Below are positions 42,738 to 50,539 of a stretch of DNA of 64,000 nucleotides, one piece after another (the stretch's first letter is position 1; each line of letters opens with the position of its first letter). The translations under genes were made by a program, and so were the position numbers. The DNA is taken from contig NZ_CP083666.1 in assembly GCF_020097835.1 (NCBI RefSeq), forward strand, positions 682,001 to 746,000, read 5' to 3'. The stretch is from Haloprofundus halobius. GTDB taxonomy: Archaea > Halobacteriota > Halobacteria > Halobacteriales > Haloferacaceae. The notes beneath the pieces were generated by a model. It did no database searches and had not been told where the DNA came from. It saw only the letters and a program-made list of their open reading frames with translations.

Positions 42738-42786
42738 GTCGCGTTCACACGCCGTCCGGCGGCCTCCGTCGAGCGACGAGACGGGA

Positions 42787-42817
42787 CTGAAAGACAACGA
42801 TTAAAAGTCGTCGCCGG
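42787..42817 (+). promoter_or_regulatory. Promoter of the zinc micro-protein/eef1b pair, near copy of the rpl11 promoter
   Basis: Same 31-base element as at 37526-37556 with three differences. TTAAAA (42801-42806) is 29 bases before ATG 42830, the identical spacing. The conserved CTGAAAGACAA upstream of the TATA box would be the BRE or activator region, and GTCGTCGCCGG lies between TATA and start. Confidence 0.75.
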
Positions 42818-42829
42818 GTTTGTCTGGGT

Positions 42830-43009
42830 ATGAGCCAGTCGGAACAGCGGCAGGAGCGACAGTGCGTCTCCTGCGGCATCAACATCGCCGGGATGAGCGC
42901 GGCGTCGTTCAAATGCCCGGACTGCGGGCTGACCATCTACCGGTGTGCGAAGTGCCGCAAACAGAGCAACCTCTACGAGTGCCCGGACTGCGGGTTCATG
43001 GGGCCGTAA
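42830..43009 (+). CDS. 59-residue double zinc-finger micro-protein (HVO_2753-like)
   Basis: ATG 42830 to TAA 43009, with four CxxC pairs (C12/C15, C29/C32, C39/C42, C51/C54) in 'CVSCGI', 'CPDCGLTIY', 'CAKCRK' and 'CPDCGFMGP'. This matches the 59-residue Haloferax volcanii protein HVO_2753, reported to bind zinc and to be needed for swarming and biofilm formation. Two bases separate it from eef1b, and it uses a promoter nearly identical to that of rpl11, so its expression follows the translation machinery. The biochemical function is still unclear. Confidence 0.9.
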   Translation: MSQSEQRQERQCVSCGINIAGMSAASFKCPDCGLTIYRCAKCRKQSNLYECPDCGFMGP

Positions 43010-43011
43010 TC

Positions 43012-43278
43012 ATGGGGAAAGTAGCCGCCAAGATGAAGGTGATGCCGCAGAGCCCCGAGATCGATCTCGACGAACTGCAGGAGCGTCTCGAAGACGCGCT
43101 GCCCGAGGGCGGGAAGATCAACGGCTTCGAGCGCGACGAGGTCGCGTTCGGTCTCGTCGCCCTCCTGCCGACGGTCATCGTCCCCGATGACGCCGGCGGC
43201 ACTGAGGCCATCGAGGAGGCGTTCACGAACGTCGACGGCGTCGAGAGCGTCGCCGTCGAGAACGTCGGTCGCATCTAA
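43012..43278 (+). CDS. eef1b: Elongation factor 1-beta
   Basis: An 88-residue guanine-nucleotide exchange factor for elongation factor 1-alpha. '[20 protein letters not shown]' and '[20 protein letters not shown]' and the C-terminal '[11 protein letters not shown]' are the archaeal aEF-1beta signature, a single alpha-beta sandwich domain. It starts at ATG 43012, two bases after the zinc protein's stop, and ends before a T7 tract. Confidence 0.95.
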   Translation: MGKVAAKMKVMPQSPEIDLDELQERLEDALPEGGKINGFERDEVAFGLVALLPTVIVPDDAGGTEAIEEAFTNVDGVESVAVENVGRI

Positions 43279-43285
43279 GACCCAC

Positions 43286-43323
43286 TTTTTTTACTGCGGG
43301 GGGTGCGCGGAGCGCATCCCCGC
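43286..43323 (+). terminator. Terminator after eef1b (T7 tract plus hairpin)
   Basis: TTTTTTT at 43286-43292 is followed by a GC-rich hairpin (43296-43323; GGGGTGCGC pairing with GCGCATCCCC, one bulged A). The T tract is the likely stop signal; the hairpin would only form if transcription passed it. Confidence 0.55.
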
Positions 43324-43335
43324 TTGCAAAAAATC

Positions 43336-43357
43336 TGGACCAAAAAGGCCGCTCGCT
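43336..43357 (+). repeat. Dispersed intergenic repeat, copy 2
   Basis: TGGACCAAAAAGGCCGCTCG followed by CT; identical to the copy at 1209-1229 (opposite strand) except for one extra G. Like that copy, it lies in a gene-free stretch rich in palindromes. Confidence 0.6.
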
Positions 43358-43654
43358 CGGCCTGACGGCCTCGCTCGCGGTACGACTCCTTGTCCGCCAA
43401 CAGTACCGCTACGAGCGACCGCTACCGTTACCGCGACGAGTGTTTATCAGCGAAGACGGGACCAGATTCCCGTATGCGTTGACGAGTCGTCACGGAGTCG
43501 GTTGAGCGGGTGTACGGCGCGCCGCTCCGTGAGTCGTGGGAATCGCTGTGCCGTCTGTTCGCCAACGAGAGTTTGGGTTTCGCTTAGGCCGAAAAGTAGT
43601 GTTTGCCCGGGAGTCGTCCACTACTAATGGATGTCGGCAGCGAGCGTCGAGTGA

Positions 43655-43966
43655 CTACGTCCCCCCAGTCGCATCGCGTTCGCCGTACTCCTTCAGCGCG
43701 GTTCCAACGAGGACGCCGAAGCCCCCTCCGACGCCGATACCGAAAATCAGCGACTGTCCGCCGAATGCCGGGAACAACGTCGCCAAGGCGAGACCGAGCA
43801 TCGAACCGAGGAGCAGCCCGATGACGACGCCGAACCCGAACATCTCGGCTTTGACGCTCGAATCCCACCTGGCGTGGGCGCCGCCTGTAGTGGCTACCGT
43901 CAGTTCCGCTCGTACCTCGATGTCAGTCGTCAGCGAGTCCGTGAGTGATGTCGTCCCTTGTGCCAT
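43655..43966 (-). CDS. Glycine-rich two-helix membrane protein, 103 residues
   Basis: ATG 43966 start. A polar N-terminus (~40 residues, 'LTDSLTTDIEVRAELTV') is followed by two hydrophobic segments (~47-66 and ~70-88) rich in spaced glycines ('GFGVVIGLLLGSMLGLALAT', 'FGIGVGGGFGVLVGT'), a glycine-zipper type hairpin that could oligomerise. The tail 'LKEYGERDATGGT' is polar. No family recognised. It is 141 bases downstream of the PLP-enzyme gene on the same strand. Confidence 0.6.
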   Translation of the reverse strand: MAQGTTSLTDSLTTDIEVRAELTVATTGGAHARWDSSVKAEMFGFGVVIGLLLGSMLGLALATLFPAFGGQSLIFGIGVGGGFGVLVGTALKEYGERDATGGT

Positions 43967-44107
43967 AGAGGAGAGTACGAGCCGCGTGGCATAAGTTAAC
44001 ACGGAACATATCGCATCGGAATACGTACTCACAGTACAGAACGATATCGACGGTGAAGGGGCGTCTCTCGACGTTTCGGACCCTCTCACAGCCGTCAGCG
44101 GATTGCG

Positions 44108-45274
44108 TCAGTCGAGCGCCGCGTCGAACGCCTGCTGGAGGTCCGCCTTCTGATCGTCGACGTGTTCGATGCCGACGCTGACGCGGATGAGGCTGTCCGT
44201 GAGGCCAGCAGCGACACGTTGCTCGCGCGGAATCGCGGCGTGGGTCATCGGCGCTGGCTGTTCGATGAGGCTCTCGACGCCGCCGAGGCTCTCGGCGAGC
44301 GTGAACACCTCGGTGTTCGAGACGACGGCGCTGGCTTGGTCGAGCGTGCCGTCGAACTCGAAGCTGAGCATCCCGCCGAAATCGTCCATCTGCGCGGCAG
44401 CGACGTCGTGCTGCGGGTGCGAGTCGAGTCCAGGGTAGTAGACGCCGTCGACCGCCTCGTGGTCGTCGAGCCACCGCGCGAGCTCGCGGGCGTTGTCGCA
44501 GTGGCGGTCCATCCGGACGGGCAGCGTCTTCGTCCCGCGGAGGACGAGGAAGCAGTCGAACGGACCCGGCGTCGCGCCGACGCTGTTCTGGTAGAAGCCG
44601 AACTGTTCGTCTAACTCCTCGTCGTCGGTGACGAGCGCACCGCCAACCACGTCTGAGTGGCCGCCGAGATACTTCGTCAGCGAGTGGCTGACGATATCTG
44701 CGCCGTGCTCGAGCGGGCGCTGAAGATACGGCGTCGCGAAGGTGTTGTCGACGGCGCAGAGCGCGTCGTTGTCGTGAGCGATGTCGGCGAGCGCTGCGAT
44801 GTCGTTGACACGCATGAGCGGGTTCGTCGGCGTCTCGACCCACAGCAGCGTCGTCTCCGGGCGCATCGCGTCGGCGACGGCGTCGTGGTCGGTGGTGTCG
44901 ACGAAGTCGAACTCGACGTCGTACTGCTCGTACACCTGCGTGAAGAGGCGGTGGGTGCCGCCGTAAACGTCGTCGCCGGTGACGACGTGGTCGCCGGATT
45001 CGAGCAGGTTCATCACGGTGTTTATCGAGCCCATCCCCGAGGAGAAGCAACGTCCGTACGCGCCGCCTTCGAGGCTGGCGAGGTTCTCTTCTACGGCCGT
45101 CCGGGTCGGGTTCCCCGTCCGCGAGTACTCGTAGCCGCGGTGCTCGCCCGGCGCGTCCTGTTCGTAGGTGGAGTTGGCGTAGATCGGCGTCATCAACGCC
45201 CCTGTCTCGGGGTCCGGCTCCTGTCCGTCGTGGATGGCGCGCGTCTCGATTCGTGGGTCCGAACGGTCGTCCAT
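44108..45274 (-). CDS. Cystathionine gamma-synthase/lyase-family PLP enzyme
   Basis: A 388-residue fold-type I PLP enzyme of trans-sulfuration. '[20 protein letters not shown]' (phosphate-binding arginine), '[10 protein letters not shown]', 'VETPTNPLM', '[20 protein letters not shown]' (D176) and the PLP lysine K201 in '[13 protein letters not shown]' are all present. Members make cystathionine, split it, or use sulfide for homocysteine; the sequence cannot distinguish metB, mccB or metY roles. The methionine synthase pair at 49.5 kb makes a role in methionine supply plausible. ATG 45274 is chosen; the frame extends upstream over the divergent promoter. Confidence 0.92.
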   Translation of the reverse strand: MDDRSDPRIETRAIHDGQEPDPETGALMTPIYANSTYEQDAPGEHRGYEYSRTGNPTRTAVEENLASLEGGAYGRCFSSGMGSINTVMNLLESGDHVVTGDDVYGGTHRLFTQVYEQYDVEFDFVDTTDHDAVADAMRPETTLLWVETPTNPLMRVNDIAALADIAHDNDALCAVDNTFATPYLQRPLEHGADIVSHSLTKYLGGHSDVVGGALVTDDEELDEQFGFYQNSVGATPGPFDCFLVLRGTKTLPVRMDRHCDNARELARWLDDHEAVDGVYYPGLDSHPQHDVAAAQMDDFGGMLSFEFDGTLDQASAVVSNTEVFTLAESLGGVESLIEQPAPMTHAAIPREQRVAAGLTDSLIRVSVGIEHVDDQKADLQQAFDAALD

Positions 45275-45331
45275 AGGGAGTCCTGTTCGCACGAGCGTGT
45301 TACTCTTACTCTTCCGCGGCGCGGGAACGTG

Positions 45332-45342
45332 TCTTTTATAAT
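45332..45342 (+). promoter_or_regulatory. TATA box for rpl21e-rpoF
   Basis: TCTTTTATAAT lies about 30-40 bases before ATG 45371, implying a short leader of roughly 5-10 bases. Confidence 0.5.
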
Positions 45343-45370
45343 CCGACCGTGAGTAACCCACTTCACGACC

Positions 45371-45664
45371 ATGCCGAGTTCGAACGGTCCACTCAAGGGC
45401 AGCACGAGAGGCAAACTGACGAATCACCCGCGAGAGCGCGGCACCTCCCCGCCGCAGCGCGCGATTCAGGAGTTCGAGGCCGGACAGAAAGTCCACCTCA
45501 ACATCGATCCGAGCGTCCGCAAAGGTCGCTTCCACCCGCGCTTTAACGGCCACACGGGCGAGGTCCTGGGTAAACAGGGCCGCGCCTTCAAGGTCGAAAT
45601 CAACGACGGTGGCAAGGCCAAGACGGTCATCACGCGTCCGGCGCATCTCCGCGCGCAGAAGTAG
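45371..45664 (+). CDS. rpl21e: Large-subunit ribosomal protein eL21
   Basis: A 97-residue protein. '[20 protein letters not shown]', '[20 protein letters not shown]', '[20 protein letters not shown]' and '[14 protein letters not shown]' are the archaeal L21e signature. It starts at ATG 45371 and ends one base before the rpoF start. The order rpl21e-rpoF-DUF655-ksgA is a conserved archaeal block. Confidence 0.97.
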   Translation: MPSSNGPLKGSTRGKLTNHPRERGTSPPQRAIQEFEAGQKVHLNIDPSVRKGRFHPRFNGHTGEVLGKQGRAFKVEINDGGKAKTVITRPAHLRAQK

Positions 45665-45665
45665 G

Positions 45666-46022
45666 ATGACGATATTCAAAGAGAAGCTCGACGAGGAGTA
45701 CCTCACCATCTCGGAGGTAAAGCCACTACTCCAAGAGGTCGAAGCCGAGCGCGCGGCCGACGAAGAGCGCGAGCTTCGCTACGAGTTGGCGCGCTCCATC
45801 GAGCACGTCAATCGCTTTGCGGTTCTCGACCCGGAGGAGTCGCGCGAACTCGTCGAAGAGCTACTCGAACTGGAGAAGGTCGACGAACAGACCGCGTACA
45901 AGATCGCCGACCTCCTCCCGCAGGACCGCAACGAACTCCGCGCCGTCTACGCACAGCAGCGCTACGCGCTCTCCGGCGACGAACTCGACGGGATTCTCGA
46001 CGTCGTCGCCAAGTACGCGTAG
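45666..46022 (+). CDS. rpoF: DNA-directed RNA polymerase subunit F (Rpo4)
   Basis: A 118-residue Rpb4-like stalk subunit that pairs with Rpo7. 'MTIFKEKLDEEYLTISEVKP' and the HRDC-like C-terminal helices ('ELLELEKVDEQTAYKIADLL', 'LDGILDVVAKYA') fit the family. It starts at ATG 45666, one base after the rpl21e stop. The Rpo7 gene is not in the window. Confidence 0.94.
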   Translation: MTIFKEKLDEEYLTISEVKPLLQEVEAERAADEERELRYELARSIEHVNRFAVLDPEESRELVEELLELEKVDEQTAYKIADLLPQDRNELRAVYAQQRYALSGDELDGILDVVAKYA

Positions 46023-46031
46023 TCCGGCCTA

Positions 46032-46041
46032 TTTTTAAATA
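46032..46041 (+). promoter_or_regulatory. TATA box for the DUF655 gene (or T tract ending rpoF)
   Basis: TTTTTAAATA begins 10 bases after the rpoF stop. TTTAAA (46034-46039) fits a leaderless start near 46064, next to ATG 46065. The T5 could also help terminate rpl21e-rpoF. Confidence 0.5.
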
Positions 46042-46064
46042 CCCCGTCGCCGTACACGATGGTT

Positions 46065-46661
46065 ATGGCTGGTTCAGAACGCGGTGACGACGAGGCGGAG
46101 AGTCAACCGCAGTACGCAGCCGTCCTCGACTATCTCCCATACGGGAGGTCGGACGACGACCGGCCCCGATACCAGAAACAGCCGATAGCTTACGCGCTCG
46201 GCGAGGGGCGGTTCCGGCTCGTCGAACTGACGTTCGACGACGGTGCCGACGTGAGTATCGGCGACCGCATCGCAATCGAACCGAACTCGGCGCGAGAACA
46301 CATCCAGCGCATCCGAACGGTCGACTACGGAGACCTCTCGAACAGCGCGGTCAACGAACTGAAGTACGCCGTCGCCGACATCATCGACGCCGACGAGGAG
46401 CGCTTCGTCGCGTTCTACAACGACGCTCAACCCATCACGATCCGTCTCCATCAGTTGGACCTGTTGCCCGGCATCGGCAAGACGCTCCGAAACAACATCC
46501 TCGAACAGCGAAAACGGGAACCGTTCGAGAGCTTCGAGGACCTCGAAGAGCGCGTCTCCGGGCTCCACAGGCCCAAAGAGGTGCTCACAGAACGCATCAT
46601 CGAGGAACTCCGCGACGAGGACCTCAAGTACAAGGCGTTCGTCCAGCGCTCGGCCGACTGA
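46065..46661 (+). CDS. DUF655 family protein (predicted RNA-binding)
   Basis: A 198-residue protein of the archaeal DUF655/COG1491 family. 'YAAVLDYLPYGRSDDDRPRY' and 'EGRFRLVELTFDDGADVSIG' form an OB-like N-terminal domain, and 'LHQLDLLPGIGKTLRNNILE' with 'PFESFEDLEERVSGLHRPKE' are helix-hairpin-helix segments, so nucleic-acid binding is likely. ATG 46065 agrees with the TATA spacing; ATG 46059 would add two residues. Its constant position between rpoF and ksgA in archaea suggests a role in ribosome maturation, which is inference. Confidence 0.9.
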   Translation: MAGSERGDDEAESQPQYAAVLDYLPYGRSDDDRPRYQKQPIAYALGEGRFRLVELTFDDGADVSIGDRIAIEPNSAREHIQRIRTVDYGDLSNSAVNELKYAVADIIDADEERFVAFYNDAQPITIRLHQLDLLPGIGKTLRNNILEQRKREPFESFEDLEERVSGLHRPKEVLTERIIEELRDEDLKYKAFVQRSAD

Positions 46662-46760
46662 CGGGAGTCGCGCCGCGTTCCCACCATCTCGGCGACGGTG
46701 CCTGCTCCGACGACGACCGCGAACGGGAACTTTACCCACGTCCGGCGTGAAACCTGTTCA

Positions 46761-47633
46761 ATGACTGGGTCGGACGGAGAGTCCCACAGTTCGCAGCGAC
46801 GCAACCCGGACGCGCTGATTCGGCGGGCGGGCGTCCGCGGCGACCCCGACCACGACCAACACTTTCTGGTCGACGACCGCGTGCTCGACCGCATCCCCGG
46901 CTACCTCCCCGACGGAACCGACACGAGCCACGTCCTCGAAATCGGCGGCGGCCCCGGCGCGCTGACCGACCGACTGCTGGGCGTCGCCGACCGCGTGACC
47001 GTCGTCGAGCGCGACCCGACGTTCGCGGCCTTTCTCGAACGGGAGTTCCGCGAAGCGATCGAAGCGGGCGAGCTTACTGTCGTCGAGGGCGACGCTCTGG
47101 AGGTCGAACTGCCCGAGTTCACCGCCTGTGTAGCGAACCTCCCGTACGGGGTGTCGAGCGAGATCGCGTTCCGGCTTCTCCCGAGAAAACGGCCGATGGT
47201 GCTGATGTTTCAGAAGGAGTTCGCCGACCGGATGGTCGCCGAACCCGGCGCCTCCGAGTACGGCCGCCTCTCGGTGAGCACCCAACACTACGCCGACGCG
47301 GAGTTAGTCGAACCCGTCCCACCGACGGCCTTCTCGCCGCCGCCGGCCGTCGACAGCGCCGTCGTCCGCCTGACTCCGCGCGACCCCGACTACGAGGTCG
47401 ACGACGAGCGGTTCTTCCTCGACTTCGTGAAGGCCATCTTCACCCAACGTCGGAAAACGGTCAGAAACGGCATTCGGAACACGGCCCACATCTCGGGACT
47501 GGCCGACCCAGACGCCGTCGTCGACGCCGCGCCCGAGGAGTTACTGCGAAAACGCGCCGGGAAAGTAACCCCGAAAGAGTTCGCCGAACTCGCCGCCATC
47601 GCGACAGAGCACGGCGGAGGTGGCGATGGATAG
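46761..47633 (+). CDS. ksgA: 16S rRNA dimethyladenosine transferase (KsgA/Dim1)
   Basis: A 290-residue SAM methyltransferase that dimethylates two adjacent adenosines near the 3' end of 16S rRNA during 30S maturation. 'HDQHFLVDDRVLDRI' resembles the family's Q-N-F-L start, motif I is 'VLEIGGGPGALTDRLL' (~58-73), motif IV 'CVANLPYGVSSEIAFRLL', followed by 'MLMFQKEFADRMVAEPGASE' and the C-terminal helical domain ('IFTQRRKTVRNGIRN'). ATG 46761 is chosen at the start of homology. Its end overlaps the start of the MscS gene by 8 bases. Confidence 0.95.
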   Translation: MTGSDGESHSSQRRNPDALIRRAGVRGDPDHDQHFLVDDRVLDRIPGYLPDGTDTSHVLEIGGGPGALTDRLLGVADRVTVVERDPTFAAFLEREFREAIEAGELTVVEGDALEVELPEFTACVANLPYGVSSEIAFRLLPRKRPMVLMFQKEFADRMVAEPGASEYGRLSVSTQHYADAELVEPVPPTAFSPPPAVDSAVVRLTPRDPDYEVDDERFFLDFVKAIFTQRRKTVRNGIRNTAHISGLADPDAVVDAAPEELLRKRAGKVTPKEFAELAAIATEHGGGGDG

Positions 47634-48810
47634 CGCCTGGGCCCTGCAGGCGAGCGAACCCGGTTGGCAGGGGCTCATTCCGTGGTTGACGAACGCCGAA
47701 CCGTTCCCGGAGGCGCAGATACTCGTCACCGTCGTCATCTCCGCGGCGCTGCTCGCGTTCAGACGCGGTGCCCACCAGTGGGCCGCCAACCGCGGATGGG
47801 ACGTCTCCGAGTTGTTGGTTTCGGGTGTCATCGCCTTCGTCTCGACAGTTGGCATCGTCATCCTCATCGGGACGTGGGGACTGACGAATGAGTTGAACAA
47901 CGCGTACGGCGACCTCGACCTCACCACCCAGATTCCGAAAGTCGCGCTCGCGTTCATCCTCATCGGCGCGGCGTACGCGCTCACCGGATTCATCGGTCGC
48001 CTCATCCAACGGTTCGCGGGGTCGAGTGATATCAGCGAACACCAGCGCGAGATCCTCTATCGACTGACACAAGTCAGTATCTACTCGCTCGTGGGACTCG
48101 TCGTCATCGGGCTGCTCACCGAGAACGTCGGCAACCTGCTTGTCGGTGCCGGGTTCCTCGGGATCGTCGTCGGTATGGCGGCCCGGCAGACGCTCGGATC
48201 GGTGCTCGCCGGGTTCGTCCTGATGTTCTCGCGGCCGTTCGAGATCGGCGACTGGGTCGAAATCGGCGACAACGAGGGCGTCGTCACGGACATCTCCATC
48301 GTCACGACGCGCCTGCAGACGTTCGAAGGCGAGTACGTGATGATTCCCAACGACGAGGTCAGCGCGAAACCCATCGTCAACCGCACCCGGAAGGGACGAC
48401 TCCGCATCGAAGTCGACGTCGGTGTCGACTACGACGCCGACGCCGACTACGCTGCCGAGGTGGCGCACGACGCCGTCAGCGACCTCGACGAGATTCTGTC
48501 GGTGCCGTCGCCGCAGGTCGTTCTCAAGGAGTTGGGCGACTCGGCGGTCGTTCTCGGCGTCCGCGTCTGGATAGACAACCCTAGCGCGCGTCGCAAGTGG
48601 CGCGCCCGAACGGCGGTCATCTCGGCGGTGAAATCCGCGTACGAACACGAAGACATCAACATCCCGTTCCCGGTACGTGAACTGATGGGACGGGGACCGG
48701 TAGGCGGCTTCGAACTCGCCGGCGAGTCGCAGTCGGTGCGAGCGAACGCCAGCACGGACGGGGGCGAGAGCGGTGGACAACGGGAGAACGGCCAGGGAGA
48801 GAGCCGATGA
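47626..48810 (+). CDS. MscS-family mechanosensitive ion channel
   Basis: A 394-residue channel opened by membrane tension, relevant to osmotic downshock in a halophile. Hydrophobic segments lie at about 30-46, 61-83, 101-118 and 146-160; the pore helix region 'LVGAGFLGIVVGMAARQTLG' is followed by 'FSRPFEIGDWVEIGDNEGVV' (beta domain) and 'GEYVMIPNDEVSAKPIVNRT', the MscS signature. The C-terminal ~45 residues are a disordered polar tail. ATG 47626 is preferred to GTG 47620 because the GGAGGT (47616-47621) then precedes it. Confidence 0.92.
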   Translation: MDSAWALQASEPGWQGLIPWLTNAEPFPEAQILVTVVISAALLAFRRGAHQWAANRGWDVSELLVSGVIAFVSTVGIVILIGTWGLTNELNNAYGDLDLTTQIPKVALAFILIGAAYALTGFIGRLIQRFAGSSDISEHQREILYRLTQVSIYSLVGLVVIGLLTENVGNLLVGAGFLGIVVGMAARQTLGSVLAGFVLMFSRPFEIGDWVEIGDNEGVVTDISIVTTRLQTFEGEYVMIPNDEVSAKPIVNRTRKGRLRIEVDVGVDYDADADYAAEVAHDAVSDLDEILSVPSPQVVLKELGDSAVVLGVRVWIDNPSARRKWRARTAVISAVKSAYEHEDINIPFPVRELMGRGPVGGFELAGESQSVRANASTDGGESGGQRENGQGESR

Positions 48811-49457
48811 GCGACCACGAGACGGGCGACCCGGAGACGGCGACCCGCGACTCGCTGGCCGACCGACGCGGCGTCGAGACGCACGTCTACCAACCGGCCG
48901 AGGACTCCGGTCTCCTCGCGAAAGCCGCGGTCGAACACGCCCGCGGGCGGACGCTCGAAGTCGGTACTGGTTCGGGATGGGTCGCCGCGAAAGTCGCCGA
49001 AGAGACCGACGCCGACGTCGTCGCCTCCGACCTCAACCCCCACGCGTGCCGACAGGCGAGGAAGCGAGCGGCGGGCGAGACGGGGTTCGACGTCGTCCGC
49101 GCGGACCTCTTCTCGCCGTTCGCCGACGGCGCGTTCGACACAGTACTGTTCAATCCCCCCTACCTCCCCACGGACCCCGACAACGAGTGGGGCGACTGGA
49201 TGGAGGTGGCGCTGTCGGGCGGCGAGTCCGGTCGAAAGCTCATCGACCCCTTCGTCGACGGTGTCGGTCGGATACTCGCGTCGGGCGGGCAGGCGCTTCT
49301 CCTGGTCAGTAGTCTGTCGGGCTACGACGAGGTCGTCCGGCGGGCGGAGGACCGCGGGTTCGAGGTCGACGTCGTCGCCGAGGAGTCGTACCCGTTCGAG
49401 ACGCTGTCGATTCTTCGCCTCGCCGACGGATCCGTCTCCGACCCCCCGAAGGAATAA
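48807..49457 (+). CDS. HemK2/Mtq2-like class I methyltransferase
   Basis: A 216-residue SAM methyltransferase: motif I 'TLEVGTGSGWVAAKVAEETD' (~49-68), 'VVASDLNPHACRQARKRA' and the N-P-P-Y motif ('FNPPYLPTDP', 116-119) that binds a glutamine or adenine side chain. 'YQPAEDSGLLAKAA' near residue 28 is typical of the archaeal/eukaryotic HemK2 branch that methylates the GGQ glutamine of release factor 1. The start overlaps the MscS stop by four bases. The release-factor role is inferred from family; the DNA/RNA methyltransferase alternative is less likely. Confidence 0.88.
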   Translation: MSDHETGDPETATRDSLADRRGVETHVYQPAEDSGLLAKAAVEHARGRTLEVGTGSGWVAAKVAEETDADVVASDLNPHACRQARKRAAGETGFDVVRADLFSPFADGAFDTVLFNPPYLPTDPDNEWGDWMEVALSGGESGRKLIDPFVDGVGRILASGGQALLLVSSLSGYDEVVRRAEDRGFEVDVVAEESYPFETLSILRLADGSVSDPPKE

Positions 49458-49482
49458 CTAGCAGACATTTTCTTCATTAGCA

Positions 49483-49490
49483 AATATTAA
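49483..49490 (+). promoter_or_regulatory. TATA box for the methionine synthase pair
   Basis: AATATTAA in an AT-rich patch (49462-49490) lies 27-34 bases before ATG 49517, fitting a leaderless transcript. Confidence 0.5.
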
Positions 49491-49516
49491 GCGTCGGCAT
49501 TTCTTAGCCACGAGTG

Positions 49517-50539
49517 ATGACCGAACTCGTAGCCACGACGCCGGGGCTGTATCCGTTGCCCGACTGGGCGAAACAGCGGCTCTCGGAGTTGAAAGGCCAC
49601 CAGAAAGGCGACCTCGTCAGCGGCGACGAGGGTCCCGACATCGTCGACGCGTACGACCAGGCGCGCGAAGAGGTCGTCGCCGACCAGCAGGGGGCGAATC
49701 TCGATCGAATCGTCGAGGGACAGCTCCGCTGGGACGACAACCTCGCGCACCCGCTGACAGTCCACGACAACGTCGACACCGGCGGTATCGTCCGCTACTA
49801 CGACAACAACAACTTCTACCGCGACCCGCAGGTCGTCGGCGAACTCGGCTTCTCCGGCGACGTGGCGGCGGAGTTAGAGACGACGAAGGAACTGCTCGGC
49901 GGCGACGACTCGCTGCAGGCCGTGTTGCCCGGGCCGTACTCGCTTTCCGACCTCGCTTCGGACGAGTACTACGGCGACGAGGGCGAATTTTTGGACGCCG
50001 TGGGCGAGTTCCTCGCCGGTGAGGTCGAGGCGTTCCCCGAGCACGAGACGCTGTTCCTCCTCGAACCGTCACTCGTCGAGAACGCACCCGGCGACGACCT
50101 CGACGCGCGGGCGAGCGAGGCAATCGACACCGTCGCCGCGGCGACCGACGCCGACGTGGTCGTCCACAGCTACTGGGGCGCGCTCGAAGAGAAGGTGTAC
50201 GCCCACCTGATGGACGCCGACGTGGAGGCTATCGGTTTCGACGTAGTGGCGGGCGACCGCTCGCAGACGCTGTACAACGTCAACGAGTACGGCACGAAGA
50301 ACAGCGTCGCGTTGGGCCTCGTCGACGGGCAGAACACGCTCGTCGAGTCGCCCGAAACCGTCCGCGACCGAATCGAGTGGGTACAGGAGCAGATTCCCGC
50401 ACAGGAGTTCGACACCGTCTACGCGACGAGCAACACCGAACTGTTCTACCTGCCCGTGAACAAGTATCGAGAGAAACTCGCCGCCGTGGCCGAGGGCGTC
50501 GCCCTCGCTCGCGGCGAGGAGACGGAGGTGCAAGCATGA
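49517..50539 (+). CDS. Methionine synthase N-terminal-like protein (MetE/UROD fold)
   Basis: A 340-residue protein of the cobalamin-independent methionine synthase superfamily, adjacent to and translationally coupled with a second family member. 'TTPGLYPLPDWAKQRLSELK' and 'VLPGPYSLSDLASDEYYGDE' mirror the neighbour's 'VVGSYPKPKWLNRAKEL' and 'ITGPYTLANWSFNEAYDSEE'. The zinc ligands are lost: the neighbour's H-x-C ('HVCYGD') is 'HSYWGA' and its 'PDCGLKLLP' is 'TSNTELFYLP'. This resembles the non-catalytic N-terminal half of bacterial MetE, whose fold is a duplication. It may bind folate or stabilise the partner. GTG 49514 is an alternative start. Confidence 0.85.
   Translation: MTELVATTPGLYPLPDWAKQRLSELKGHQKGDLVSGDEGPDIVDAYDQAREEVVADQQGANLDRIVEGQLRWDDNLAHPLTVHDNVDTGGIVRYYDNNNFYRDPQVVGELGFSGDVAAELETTKELLGGDDSLQAVLPGPYSLSDLASDEYYGDEGEFLDAVGEFLAGEVEAFPEHETLFLLEPSLVENAPGDDLDARASEAIDTVAAATDADVVVHSYWGALEEKVYAHLMDADVEAIGFDVVAGDRSQTLYNVNEYGTKNSVALGLVDGQNTLVESPETVRDRIEWVQEQIPAQEFDTVYATSNTELFYLPVNKYREKLAAVAEGVALARGEETEVQA

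Larger units (their letters stand above)
43279..43654. other. 376-base intergenic region after eef1b
   Basis: Starts with a T7 terminator and hairpin (43286-43323), then the dispersed repeat at 43336-43357 and further short palindromes. No gene was found in the right part; the frames there are low in coding character. Confidence 0.55.
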
